Source: Ignavibacteriales bacterium
Lineage (GTDB): Bacteria; Bacteroidota; Ignavibacteria; Ignavibacteriales; Melioribacteraceae
Direction of reading: 5' to 3'
NCBI GenBank assembly: GCA_026390775.1
Contig: JAPLFF010000004.1
Coordinates: 1 to 64,000, forward strand
DNA: 64,000 nt
Shown piece after piece: positions 35,153 to 43,066 of the stretch. The position numbers and the translations under genes are program-made. Numbering within the stretch: the stretch's first letter is position 1; each line of letters begins with the position of its first letter. The notes beneath the pieces were generated by a model. That model did no database searches. It was given only the letters and a program-made list of their open reading frames with translations, and was not told where the DNA came from.

Positions 35153-35922
35153 CTTACTGTTTCCTCTCCCGAAGGGATGGATTCCTCAACTCTTTTCGCA
35201 AAAGATTGGTAAACTTGTTTTGCACGCGATCTTTCTATCGCTTTTGATTTCAGAAACTTCAGATTTTCAATTGTCATATCAAGTTTCGAAATAGGAATAC
35301 CGAGTATAGCTTCATTAGGTTTTGCATCTGTGGCATCGCGGCAACCGTAACATCCAAAACTCATATTTATTTTTTGAGACTTGAACGGCAGCACCGTTGA
35401 ATCAACACACACCGCTTGAAGAATGCTTGTGCTCATATTCAATCTTCCTCCTTCTTCATTCAAATAGGCGAGAGCAATCCACATTAATTTTTCCACTTCA
35501 TCTTCAATTACAATTACATCGGGATCTTCTTGCCAGTCTTTCAGCGGCTTTGCCACAACGGTTTCATACTTACCTTGTTCAAGGCGTGGCATATCGTCCA
35601 TTACTTTTATTCCCGCTTCTTTCTTCTTGAAAATCCCATAACCGTTCAACATTGTTCCGTCTTGAAGATTTTTTGACAGCGGCTTAAACCCAAGTGCGGC
35701 TGCGGCGGCTGGACAAGAAATATCTTCTTTATTCAGCTTTAATGCTTCGCCGTTTCTTGCTCGCATAATTAATTGACAGTAACGGTGGTCTTCAGCTTTT
35801 TGAATTCCGTTCTCTCCTTCGCTCGTGGAAAAATCTTTTTCATAAAATTTTACGCCAACCGGCTGTGTTTCCAAACCCACCGATTCGGTTAATATTTTTT
35901 GTATCTCAGAATAGTCTTTCAT
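35149..35922 (-). CDS. DUF169 family protein
   Basis: 257 residues: the family start MKDYSEIQKILTESVGLETQ followed by PVGVKFYEKDF, then HRYCQLIMRARNGE, ISCPAAAAALGF and a C-terminal FGCYGCRDATDAKPNEAILG. The conserved cysteines (CQLI, SCPAA, CYGCR) suggest a metal or cofactor site. DUF169 proteins are common in anaerobes with unknown function. Its ends overlap both neighbours by four bases, so it is firmly part of the pump operon. Confidence 0.85.
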   Translation of the reverse strand: MKDYSEIQKILTESVGLETQPVGVKFYEKDFSTSEGENGIQKAEDHRYCQLIMRARNGEALKLNKEDISCPAAAAALGFKPLSKNLQDGTMLNGYGIFKKKEAGIKVMDDMPRLEQGKYETVVAKPLKDWQEDPDVIVIEDEVEKLMWIALAYLNEEGGRLNMSTSILQAVCVDSTVLPFKSQKINMSFGCYGCRDATDAKPNEAILGIPISKLDMTIENLKFLKSKAIERSRAKQVYQSFAKRVEESIPSGEETVR

Positions 35923-36599
35923 TTGTTTCTCCTTGTATTCAGAAGTGAATTTAATTCGGTAAATAGATTTTCACTTCTCACAAATCTTTTTATTTCCATA
36001 CCCTTTTCATCCATCACTAATACTACCGGTATAAATCCAACTTCATACTTTGTTTGTAAATCAAAATTTGTAAAGCAATCAACAACAGCATAATCAAACA
36101 AGCCCGGATTATCTTTTAGCAGTTTTTGAATTTCAGATTCTTGTTTATAGCACATCTCAAGAGTGCATTCGCAAGACATTGATGTTGAGAAAACAATTAT
36201 TTTTTTATTCGATGTTTTTTTTAGCTCATCTAAAAAATAATTTCCTAAAAGAGAGTTGAATTCATTGTTTACGACACGGAAAGCTTTCTTTAATGTATCA
36301 ACTTCCGGATTATTCTTAAAGAAATTCTCAAATGCATTGAACGATTCAATTAGACGTTCTCTTTTTTCATTAGCCTTTTGACTATCACTAATTGACTCTG
36401 GAAATGTTTTCACTTCCTTTAGTTCTGTAAGTAGTTTTCCAAGCTCATCTACAGTAGATTTATCCGGATAATCATTTTTCAAAAAAGTCATGTTTAATTG
36501 AGCAAGTTTCTCTCGCGTTTCCTTTATCAATTCACCGGATGGCTCTGTCCTTATTAAGCTTGTGAAAATCAATACGGTTGTAAGCAGTTTTAGCAGCAT
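35919..36599 (-). CDS. Secreted thioredoxin-fold protein with Cys-rich site
   Basis: 226 residues. Hydrophobic start (LLKLLTTVLIFTSLI), a helical region to about residue 130, then a thioredoxin-like domain: IIVFSTSMSCECTLEMCYKQ, YAVVDCFTNFDLQTKYEVGF and IPVVLVMDEKGMEIKRFV, with the cis-Pro. The usual CxxC is replaced by CECTLEMC, a cluster that could bind arsenite or another soft metal. Lies four bases after the ArsP-like permease. The call rests on fold-pattern reading only. Confidence 0.65.
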   Translation of the reverse strand: MLLKLLTTVLIFTSLIRTEPSGELIKETREKLAQLNMTFLKNDYPDKSTVDELGKLLTELKEVKTFPESISDSQKANEKRERLIESFNAFENFFKNNPEVDTLKKAFRVVNNEFNSLLGNYFLDELKKTSNKKIIVFSTSMSCECTLEMCYKQESEIQKLLKDNPGLFDYAVVDCFTNFDLQTKYEVGFIPVVLVMDEKGMEIKRFVRSENLFTELNSLLNTRRNK

Positions 36600-36603
36600 A
36601 GTC

Positions 36604-37647
36604 TTAGTAAATTAGATTGAAGAGATAACCGACAATAATTATTCCCACAGCTACAACTCCGACAAAAACAAGAATCAATTGCAGCTTAAGAACCTTTTTA
36701 AGAATTATAGTTTCCGGAAGCGATAAACCGATAACACTCATCATAAATGCAAGCACCGTTCCAAGCGATGCGCCTTTCTCTAGTAACGCTTGAACAATTG
36801 GAATTATTCCAGCGGCGTTAGAATACATCGGCACACCAAGCACTACTGCAATCGGGACAGACCACCATGCAGATTTTCCCATTAAACTAGCCATAAAATT
36901 TTCCGGCACATATCCATGTATCCCAGCGCCAACAGCAATTCCAATTACTATATATATCCACACTTTACTTACTATTTCTTTTACCGCGTCAATACCGGCA
37001 GTAATTCTTTGCGAGAAAGATATTTTCTCTTCCACCATTTCTAAATGTCCTGCTTTAACCTCATACACCCATGGTTCAACATATTTTTCTAATTTTAATC
37101 TTCCAATTATATAACCGGAAATCATTGCGATTAATAATCCAGTTGACATGTAGAGTAAAGCAGTTTTCCATCCGAATAAACCAAACAAAAGAACAAGAGC
37201 AACTTCATTTATCATTGGAGCGGCTATAAGAAAAGAAAATGTTACACCAAGCGGAACGCCGCTTTCTACAAATCCAAGAAATAACGGGATAGCCGAACAT
37301 GAACAGAATGGAGTTACAATTCCCAACAGACTTGCCGAAACATTACCGGCAAAGAGTTTTTTACCGCCGAGCAGTTTTCTAGTTCGCTCCGGTGAGAAAT
37401 AACTTCTAATTATCCCAACTCCAAAAACTATTAAGGCAAGAAGAAGTAATACTTTCGGGACTTCAAATACAAAAAACCAGATTGCATTTGTTAAATGCGT
37501 ATCTCTAGATAGGTTTATAATTTCATAAACCAAAAAGTTTGTTATGTTTTCAAGATTCCAATAAAGCAGAATCCACACCGGTAATAACAAAGCCGGAATT
37601 AGATATTTATTTTTTTCTTCTGTCAAATTATTCGAAGTATAATTCAT
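36604..37647 (-). CDS. ArsP-like (DUF318) permease
   Basis: About 347 residues from ATG at 37647; a TTG at 37659 is the alternative. Eight or more helices with the family motif IVTPFCSCSAIPLFLGFVES, then SFLIAAPMINEVALVLLFGL and a second half GVPMYSNAAGIIPIVQALLE. ArsP exports trivalent organoarsenicals, and its relatives form a broad permease family, so the substrate is inferred from context: it follows Acr3 directly. A cytoplasmic loop (KAGHLEMVEEKISF) splits the halves. Confidence 0.82.
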   Translation of the reverse strand: MNYTSNNLTEEKNKYLIPALLLPVWILLYWNLENITNFLVYEIINLSRDTHLTNAIWFFVFEVPKVLLLLALIVFGVGIIRSYFSPERTRKLLGGKKLFAGNVSASLLGIVTPFCSCSAIPLFLGFVESGVPLGVTFSFLIAAPMINEVALVLLFGLFGWKTALLYMSTGLLIAMISGYIIGRLKLEKYVEPWVYEVKAGHLEMVEEKISFSQRITAGIDAVKEIVSKVWIYIVIGIAVGAGIHGYVPENFMASLMGKSAWWSVPIAVVLGVPMYSNAAGIIPIVQALLEKGASLGTVLAFMMSVIGLSLPETIILKKVLKLQLILVFVGVVAVGIIIVGYLFNLIY

Positions 37648-37659
37648 TTTATTCACCAA

Positions 37660-38742
37660 TTAAGGACAAAGATCGGGAGCTTTTACGTTTCCCTCTTCAA
37701 CATTTTTGAAATATTTTTTCTGAAACCACAACGCTACATTTACCAAGCTGATTAAAACCGGCACTTCTACAAGCGGACCAATTACAGCCGCAAAAGCTTC
37801 ACCACTGTTAATTCCGAAAACTGCAACGGCTACAGCAATAGCTAATTCAAAATTGTTACTTGCGGCAGTAAAGGACAGTGTTGCAGTTTTCGAGTAATCC
37901 GCTCCGATTTTTCTTCCCATATAGAATGATACAAGAAACATTATCACAAAATAGATTAGCAATGGGATTGCAATTCTTACAACATCAAGAGGAATCTTTA
38001 CAATGTATTCACCCTTCAAAGAAAACATTACAATAATTGTAAACAACAACGCAATAAGTGTTATCGGGCTTATCTTTGGAATAAACTTAGTTTGATACCA
38101 CTCTTTATTTTTCAGTTTAATCAAGGTGAAGCGCGTAATTATCCCAGCTATGAATGGAATGCCGAGGTAAATGAAAACGCTCTCTGCAATCTGTCCGATT
38201 GTTATATCTACTTTGAAAGATTGCAAACCTAACCAGTGAGGTAAAACTGTCAAGAACACATACGCGTAAATCGAAAAGAAAAGCACTTGGAAAATTGAGT
38301 TGAACGCAACCAAACCGGCAGCATATTCAGTATCACCTTTTGCAAGTTCGTTCCAGACAATTACCATTGCAATGCATCTTGCCAAACCTATCATTATTAA
38401 TCCAGCCATATATTCCGGATAGTCCTGTAGAAATATTACAGCGAGCAAGAACATCAGTATTGGTCCAATAATCCAGTTCTGAACTAAAGATAGAGAAAGG
38501 ATTTTTACATTTTTGAACACGTCTCCAAGTTCTTCATACTTTACTTTTGCAAGCGGTGGATACATCATCAATATCAATCCGATTGCTATCGGAATATTCG
38601 TTGTCCCCGATTGAAAAGAATTCCAAAAATTTACAATTCCTGGAAATAGATAACCGGAAAAAACTCCTATGAACATTGCAAGAAAAATCCAAAGAGTTAA
38701 ATACCTATCAAGGAATGAAAGCTTCTTTGTAATCGAACTCAT
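37660..38742 (-). CDS. acr3: Arsenite efflux permease Acr3
   Basis: About 360 residues from ATG at 38742 ([20 protein letters not shown]), chosen for the AGAGGA site over the longer start at 38793, which overlaps the upstream gene. Ten helices; the essential cysteine is seen in [16 protein letters not shown], and [20 protein letters not shown] is the conserved second-half motif. Exports arsenite or the thioredoxin-coupled product of ArsC. Encoded in order after the small CxxC protein. Confidence 0.93.
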   Translation of the reverse strand: MSSITKKLSFLDRYLTLWIFLAMFIGVFSGYLFPGIVNFWNSFQSGTTNIPIAIGLILMMYPPLAKVKYEELGDVFKNVKILSLSLVQNWIIGPILMFLLAVIFLQDYPEYMAGLIMIGLARCIAMVIVWNELAKGDTEYAAGLVAFNSIFQVLFFSIYAYVFLTVLPHWLGLQSFKVDITIGQIAESVFIYLGIPFIAGIITRFTLIKLKNKEWYQTKFIPKISPITLIALLFTIIVMFSLKGEYIVKIPLDVVRIAIPLLIYFVIMFLVSFYMGRKIGADYSKTATLSFTAASNNFELAIAVAVAVFGINSGEAFAAVIGPLVEVPVLISLVNVALWFQKKYFKNVEEGNVKAPDLCP

Positions 38743-38762
38743 ATTTATTCCTCTTTCTTTAA

Positions 38763-39014
38763 TTACTGATTCGCTAACGCATTCATCAACCAATGCGTTA
38801 AAGTAGATTTTGTTGGTAGCTTACCACTATGAACAACTTTACCGTTTAAAACCAATCCGGGCGTGCTCATTATTCCGTAACTCATTATGTCTTTATAATC
38901 TGTTACTTTTTCTATTTCCGCTTCAATGCCGTTTTCCGAAACAACCTCATGACAAAGTTTTTCTAAGTTAATGCAGTTTGCACAACCAGAACCCAGAACC
39001 TTAATGTTTAGCAT
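38763..39014 (-). CDS. Small CxxC thioredoxin-fold protein (paralogue)
   Basis: 83 residues: [20 protein letters not shown] and [20 protein letters not shown], the same family as 28222. Good ribosome site (AAGGAG). Lies between ArsC and Acr3, four bases from the former. A likely electron donor or reductant for arsenate reductase or a disulfide carrier; function inferred from position. Confidence 0.83.
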   Translation of the reverse strand: MLNIKVLGSGCANCINLEKLCHEVVSENGIEAEIEKVTDYKDIMSYGIMSTPGLVLNGKVVHSGKLPTKSTLTHWLMNALANQ

Positions 39015-39018
39015 TTTC

Positions 39019-39444
39019 TTAACTCCTTAAATTTTCTTCGTAGAATTTGTAAAACTCTTTTTTAATTTCATCTCTAATTCTCCTAAATTCAGAAAGAATT
39101 TCTTCCTCCGTTCCGGTTGCATCCGCCGGGTCTTCAAATCCTATATGTAATTGCTTCCCGACCTTGCCGATAAATACCGGGCAAGTTTCTTTTGCGTTAT
39201 CGCAAACTGTAATAACAAAATCAAACGGCTCACCTAGGAATTGATCAACTTTCTTAGGATAGTTTTTCGAAAGGTCTATACCAACTTCACTCATTACCTT
39301 GATTGCTTTCGGATGAACTTGAGTGGATGGATTTGTCCCGGCGGAATAAACTTCCAATTCTGAATCGAAGGACTTCATAAATCCTTCCGCCATTTGACTT
39401 CTGCAAGAATTACCTGTGCAGAGTATTAAGATTTTTTTGTTCAT
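39019..39444 (-). CDS. arsC: Arsenate reductase ArsC, thioredoxin-coupled LMW-phosphatase type
   Basis: 141 residues: P-loop LCTGNSCRSQMAEGF (Cys9 nucleophile), YSAGTNPS, and the shuttle cysteines in VCDNAKETCP (C81, C88), matching the S. aureus-type ArsC pattern. Reduces arsenate to arsenite with thioredoxin as donor. Sits 56 bases after an ArsR gene and directly before the CxxC protein and Acr3. Confidence 0.95.
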   Translation of the reverse strand: MNKKILILCTGNSCRSQMAEGFMKSFDSELEVYSAGTNPSTQVHPKAIKVMSEVGIDLSKNYPKKVDQFLGEPFDFVITVCDNAKETCPVFIGKVGKQLHIGFEDPADATGTEEEILSEFRRIRDEIKKEFYKFYEENLRS

Positions 39445-39500
39445 TTCTATATTTCCTTTCTTCTAATTCGCTATTTACCGAATTGCTTAAGCAAAAAAAA

Positions 39501-39845
39501 TTACGAAGCGCAAACTTTAAAACGATCTACAACTTTAACCTTCTGCTTATCGTTATCAATCAATTGATTATCTCCTAACCAAAAATCCAACTGGCTTAAA
39601 ATTGCAGAAATCCTTTGGTCGCCCGGTCGTTGATTGATTAAGTAGTTCACCCATTTGCCGTCTCTATCTTCTAAAATAAATCCTTCTTTTTTCAGTATGC
39701 TTAGATGCTGGGATACTGTCGAAGCCGCAAGCTGAAGTATTTCCGTTATTTCACAAACGCAAAGAGGTTTAATTTGCAGCATCTTTAATATGCGTAACCG
39801 GTTCTTATCAGAGAGCGCCTTAAATATGTTCGTTGATTCTTTCAT
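39501..39845 (-). CDS. arsR: ArsR-family repressor
   Basis: 114 residues: winged helix with ALSDKNRLRILKMLQ, the arsenite-binding pair in PLCVCEI (C29, C31), then STVSQHLSILKKEGF. Start follows a dyad at 39852-39871. First gene of the arsC-acr3 sub-operon. Confidence 0.92.
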   Translation of the reverse strand: MKESTNIFKALSDKNRLRILKMLQIKPLCVCEITEILQLAASTVSQHLSILKKEGFILEDRDGKWVNYLINQRPGDQRISAILSQLDFWLGDNQLIDNDKQKVKVVDRFKVCAS

Positions 39846-39851
39846 AACATC

Positions 39852-39871
39852 ATTTCGTTGTTGACCGAAAT
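39852..39871. promoter_or_regulatory. Candidate ArsR operator
   Basis: ATTTCG-eight bases-CGAAAT dyad directly upstream of the arsR start at 39845. Short arms; position is the main support. Confidence 0.4.
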
Positions 39872-39937
39872 ATAATTACTGTTTGTTTTACTTCCAAATT
39901 AATTCCTTGTTAGATTCATTAGTGTAATTACTATTGG

Positions 39938-40744
39938 TTACTGAGTTAACTTTTCAGTTGATTGATTTACTTTTGAAAAAGCTTCCGTAACTGCTTTTGC
40001 GAATATTTCCTTTACGCCGTTTTCATCAATTGTTCTTGTTCCAATCATAATCTTTAATTCTTCTGGATCCTTTCCGGTTTGTTTAAATAACTCTGCTGTG
40101 CCGGAAACAGTTTGAGAAATAATCTTCACCGCTTCTTCTTCAGTCATACCTTTTGCTATCGCAAAATCTTTTAGAGCTTTTATAGCGGGGAAGAAATAAG
40201 TTGGACCCACGGCCGAGATTGAGGTTGCTAAGTTCATCCTTGTTTCATCTATTCTTATCGTTTTTCCAAATAAAGAAAGAAGTGCCTCAACAAATTTTAT
40301 TTGGTCTTCAGTTACATATTTACCAATTGAATAAGGATTCATTCCCTCCCCTACTAAAGAAGGCGTGTTAGGAATGACTCTTACTACCGGGATCTCTTTA
40401 CATAAAACCGTTTCCATAACCCACGTTGGAATTGATGCCGCTAATGAAATAATAATCTTCTCATTACTAATAATATTACTACAGTCTTCAGAAAGGACAA
40501 TTTTAATTTGACCTGGCGGAACTGCAAGAAAAATTATATAGCCAAATTCTGCACACTTTGAATTTTCTTGTGTCGTGTTAATTCCAAATCTTTGCTTTAA
40601 CTCTACAAGCCGTTCCGTTTTATTATCGGAAACAATAATATTTTCCGGCATAATTAAACCGGATTTAATCATTCTCTCAATAAATACATCCGCAATAATC
40701 CCGCCGCCGATAAACGATATTTTTTGTTCTTCTATTTTTTCCAT
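39938..40744 (-). CDS. Pyrroline-5-carboxylate reductase-like NAD(P)-dependent oxidoreductase
   Basis: 268 residues: Rossmann start ISFIGGGIIADVFIERMIKS, substrate-domain RVIPNTPSLVGEGMNPY and the helical dimer domain AVGPTYFFPAIKALKDFAIA, the ProC fold. The glycine motif is GGGIIA rather than GxGxxA-M. ProC itself makes proline; no other proline gene is near and the location between two ars sub-operons is odd, so it may serve another imine or cyclic substrate. Confidence 0.8.
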   Translation of the reverse strand: MEKIEEQKISFIGGGIIADVFIERMIKSGLIMPENIIVSDNKTERLVELKQRFGINTTQENSKCAEFGYIIFLAVPPGQIKIVLSEDCSNIISNEKIIISLAASIPTWVMETVLCKEIPVVRVIPNTPSLVGEGMNPYSIGKYVTEDQIKFVEALLSLFGKTIRIDETRMNLATSISAVGPTYFFPAIKALKDFAIAKGMTEEEAVKIISQTVSGTAELFKQTGKDPEELKIMIGTRTIDENGVKEIFAKAVTEAFSKVNQSTEKLTQ

Positions 40745-40813
40745 TCTATTACCATTAAAAAATAATTTTATTCTTTTATACCGCCTTTGTTTTTATGCTT
40801 TGCCGTCCCATCT

Positions 40814-41935
40814 TTACCTTATTGATTGATAACCACCAAGCACACCATTTTTTGACAAAACAATTTGCCAAAGCTGATTGCGTCTTGATCTGAATGAACC
40901 GGCAGAAGAAAGTAAAAAGTATTTCCACATTCTGTAAAATCGCTCATCGTATCTATCTTTAATAATATCCCAATTGTTTCTAAAATTTCCATACCAAGCC
41001 ATTAACGTTTTATCGTAATCAGCACCAAAGTTGTGTAAATCTTCTATCACAAAAAGATTTTCAACGGCTTTGCTTAATTGGGAAATCGAGGGCAGCATTC
41101 CGTTTGGGAAAATATATTTGTGCGTCCATGGGTCGATTGACCCTGTAGATTTAATATTCCCAATGGTATGAAGAAGGAACAAACCTTCATTTTTCAAGCA
41201 TCGATCCGCAACTTCAAAGTATGCTCTATAATTTTTATAGCCAACGTGTTCTATCATTCCTACACTTACTATCCTATCGTATTTTTCATTTATCTCACGA
41301 TAATCCATTAAACGAAATTCCACCGGCAGCCCTTCACATAATTTTCTGCCTAGTTCAACCTGCTCTTTTGAAACAGTAATACCAACAACTTCCACTTCGT
41401 ACTTTTCAGCGGCATATTTACCAAAAGCGCCCCACCCGCAGCCAATATCTAAAATCTTCATCCCTGGTTTGAGATAAAGTTTTTCACAAATCAACTCCAG
41501 CTTATTCTCTTGTGCTTCATCCAAAGAAATTGAATTTTTCCAATAAGCGCAGCTGTAGTTCATTCTTTTATCCAGCATATTCTCGAAAAGATCGTTTCCC
41601 AAATCATAATGCTTTTCGCCTATTATGAACGCTCGCCGTTTCGATTGTAAATTAAAGATCCTCGAAGAAAAGAGTTTGAACAAGATTGATAGATTTCGCC
41701 GGACTTTCTTGTCTATTTGCGCTCGTAAAATTTTGTTAATCAGTTCGTCAATTTTATCAGCATCCCACCAGCCATACATATATGATTCGCCGATTCCCAG
41801 CTCACCTTCTGTAACTGCTCGTCTGAAAATATCCTTATTATGGACTTGAATATCCCAAGGATCACTACCATTAATTTTAACGACTGCAATTTTAAGTAAC
41901 TGTCCTACTAACGCTTCGTAAGTTTGAGAGTTCAT
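40814..41935 (-). CDS. cfa: Cyclopropane-fatty-acyl-phospholipid synthase, copy 1
   Basis: 373 residues with the CFA pattern: GESYMYGWWDADKIDELINK, SAM motif LDIGCGWGAFGKYAAEKY, SVGMIEHVGYKNY, and DLHNFGADYDKTLMAW near the end. It methylenates unsaturated membrane lipids, a stress response. A close paralogue is at 56594. In this operon it may help membrane integrity under metalloid stress; that link is inference from gene order. Confidence 0.92.
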   Translation of the reverse strand: MNSQTYEALVGQLLKIAVVKINGSDPWDIQVHNKDIFRRAVTEGELGIGESYMYGWWDADKIDELINKILRAQIDKKVRRNLSILFKLFSSRIFNLQSKRRAFIIGEKHYDLGNDLFENMLDKRMNYSCAYWKNSISLDEAQENKLELICEKLYLKPGMKILDIGCGWGAFGKYAAEKYEVEVVGITVSKEQVELGRKLCEGLPVEFRLMDYREINEKYDRIVSVGMIEHVGYKNYRAYFEVADRCLKNEGLFLLHTIGNIKSTGSIDPWTHKYIFPNGMLPSISQLSKAVENLFVIEDLHNFGADYDKTLMAWYGNFRNNWDIIKDRYDERFYRMWKYFLLSSAGSFRSRRNQLWQIVLSKNGVLGGYQSIR

Positions 41936-41959
41936 TTTACAACTCCCTTTATTTTCAAA

Positions 41960-42265
41960 TCACTTTATTTGTTTTTCTATTTCCATTCTTATGCTTCGTT
42001 CAGTTAATTTTCCGCCCGATTGAATTATTTCCCCGTTGATTGTTACAATCGGCGTCTGAAGTATCTCTTTTTGTATCCCTTCCAATATTTCTTTATAAGA
42101 AAACGATTCCGCAGAAAAGATTTCGATCAGTTTCATTTCAAAAACATCCCCCAGACGCTCTTTCAATTTTTTAGAAATCATATCCACGGCGAACTGCCAG
42201 CTTTTTTCATAACTGCAAGCGCCCGCCGGCATAACAAATATTTTTATGTCACATTTATTATTCAT
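41960..42265 (-). CDS. Small thioredoxin-like hypothetical protein
   Basis: 101 residues: IKIFVMPAGACSYEKSWQFA has a single cysteine at the position of a thioredoxin active site, followed by LQTPIVTINGEIIQSGGKL, the cis-Pro and strand of that fold. A second cysteine (C5) is near the N-terminus. Possibly related to the CxxC proteins at 28222 and 38763 but without CxxC. Six bases after the YlbF-like gene. Confidence 0.6.
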   Translation of the reverse strand: MNNKCDIKIFVMPAGACSYEKSWQFAVDMISKKLKERLGDVFEMKLIEIFSAESFSYKEILEGIQKEILQTPIVTINGEIIQSGGKLTERSIRMEIEKQIK

Positions 42266-42271
42266 AGAATT

Positions 42272-42637
42272 CTAACAGCATCCCGATGGCGCTGCTAACT
42301 TTGCAAAATCCATCGATATTTCATTGCTTATGGAAGCGTTACATCCCAGTAAGATAATTTTTAAGAGATTTTTCTTTTCAGCTAATTCTATATTAAGTTC
42401 ATTATTCTGAATCTTTGATGTGAGACTTCTGAGTTCGGCAATTTCATCTTGTGTTAATGTGTCGTCAGACTGCTTCTTTTGAAATTCAGCCGACAGTAAA
42501 TAATACTTTTCAGTTAGGTTAGTTATTTCCTCATTACTCTTAACCTTTTCTAACGCTTCCATATATTCAATCACTACTGGAGTTGCTTGAATTGTTCTCA
42601 CAAATTCGTCGGCAACATATTCAATTTGTTTTTCCAT
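42272..42637 (-). CDS. YlbF/YmcA-like helical protein with C-terminal SGCC tail (A)
   Basis: About 121 residues from ATG at 42637 (MEKQIEYVADEFVRTIQATP; GGAG site eight bases upstream); the longer form starting at 42664 overlaps the upstream gene. Helical YlbF-type sequence (VVIEYMEALEKVKSNEEITN, LTEKYYLLSAEFQKKQ), ending DFAKLAAPSGCC. The C-terminal double cysteine is also on the next protein upstream. No known arsenic role for YlbF; the tail suggests metal or arsenite binding. Confidence 0.65.
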   Translation of the reverse strand: MEKQIEYVADEFVRTIQATPVVIEYMEALEKVKSNEEITNLTEKYYLLSAEFQKKQSDDTLTQDEIAELRSLTSKIQNNELNIELAEKKNLLKIILLGCNASISNEISMDFAKLAAPSGCC

Positions 42638-42651
42638 TATAGTTTCTCCAA

Positions 42652-43056
42652 TTAACCACAACATCCGCTAGCTGGTTTTGCAAGCGATGCAAAATTAAAT
42701 TTTAGTTTTTCGCTTAGATAAGTATTAATCTCCTGGTAAAAGCCGATCAACTTTTCTTGAGTAGTGTAATAATTGCCCAGCACTTCATTTTCCATTGCTT
42801 TCTTACGGGCTTCTTCAATTTTATTTTTATCTTCGGCAGTAATACCGCCCCATCGTGTGCGATTTTGATAGTCGCTTATTACAGCATTGTATTCCCGCGA
42901 AGCTTCTTTAGCAGAATCATCAATTCTGAATTGATCACGTGCTTTAATGAAATTATTATATGCTTCCGAATTGAGAATAGCTTTACCAAGCGCCTGAGCT
43001 GAAATATTCAACTTGTTAGCTGCAACCTGGTTTACTTCTTCCTGTTCATTTCCCAT
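42652..43056 (-). CDS. YlbF/YmcA-like helical protein with C-terminal SGCCG tail (B)
   Basis: 134 residues: LGKAILNSEAYNNFIKARDQ followed by ASREYNAVISDYQN and YTTQEKLIGFYQEINTYLSE, the same helical family as the neighbouring gene, ending FASLAKPASGCCG. The two proteins probably heterodimerise. Lies ten bases after arsA. Confidence 0.65.
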   Translation of the reverse strand: MGNEQEEVNQVAANKLNISAQALGKAILNSEAYNNFIKARDQFRIDDSAKEASREYNAVISDYQNRTRWGGITAEDKNKIEEARKKAMENEVLGNYYTTQEKLIGFYQEINTYLSEKLKFNFASLAKPASGCCG

Positions 43057-43066
43057 TTCTTTTTCC

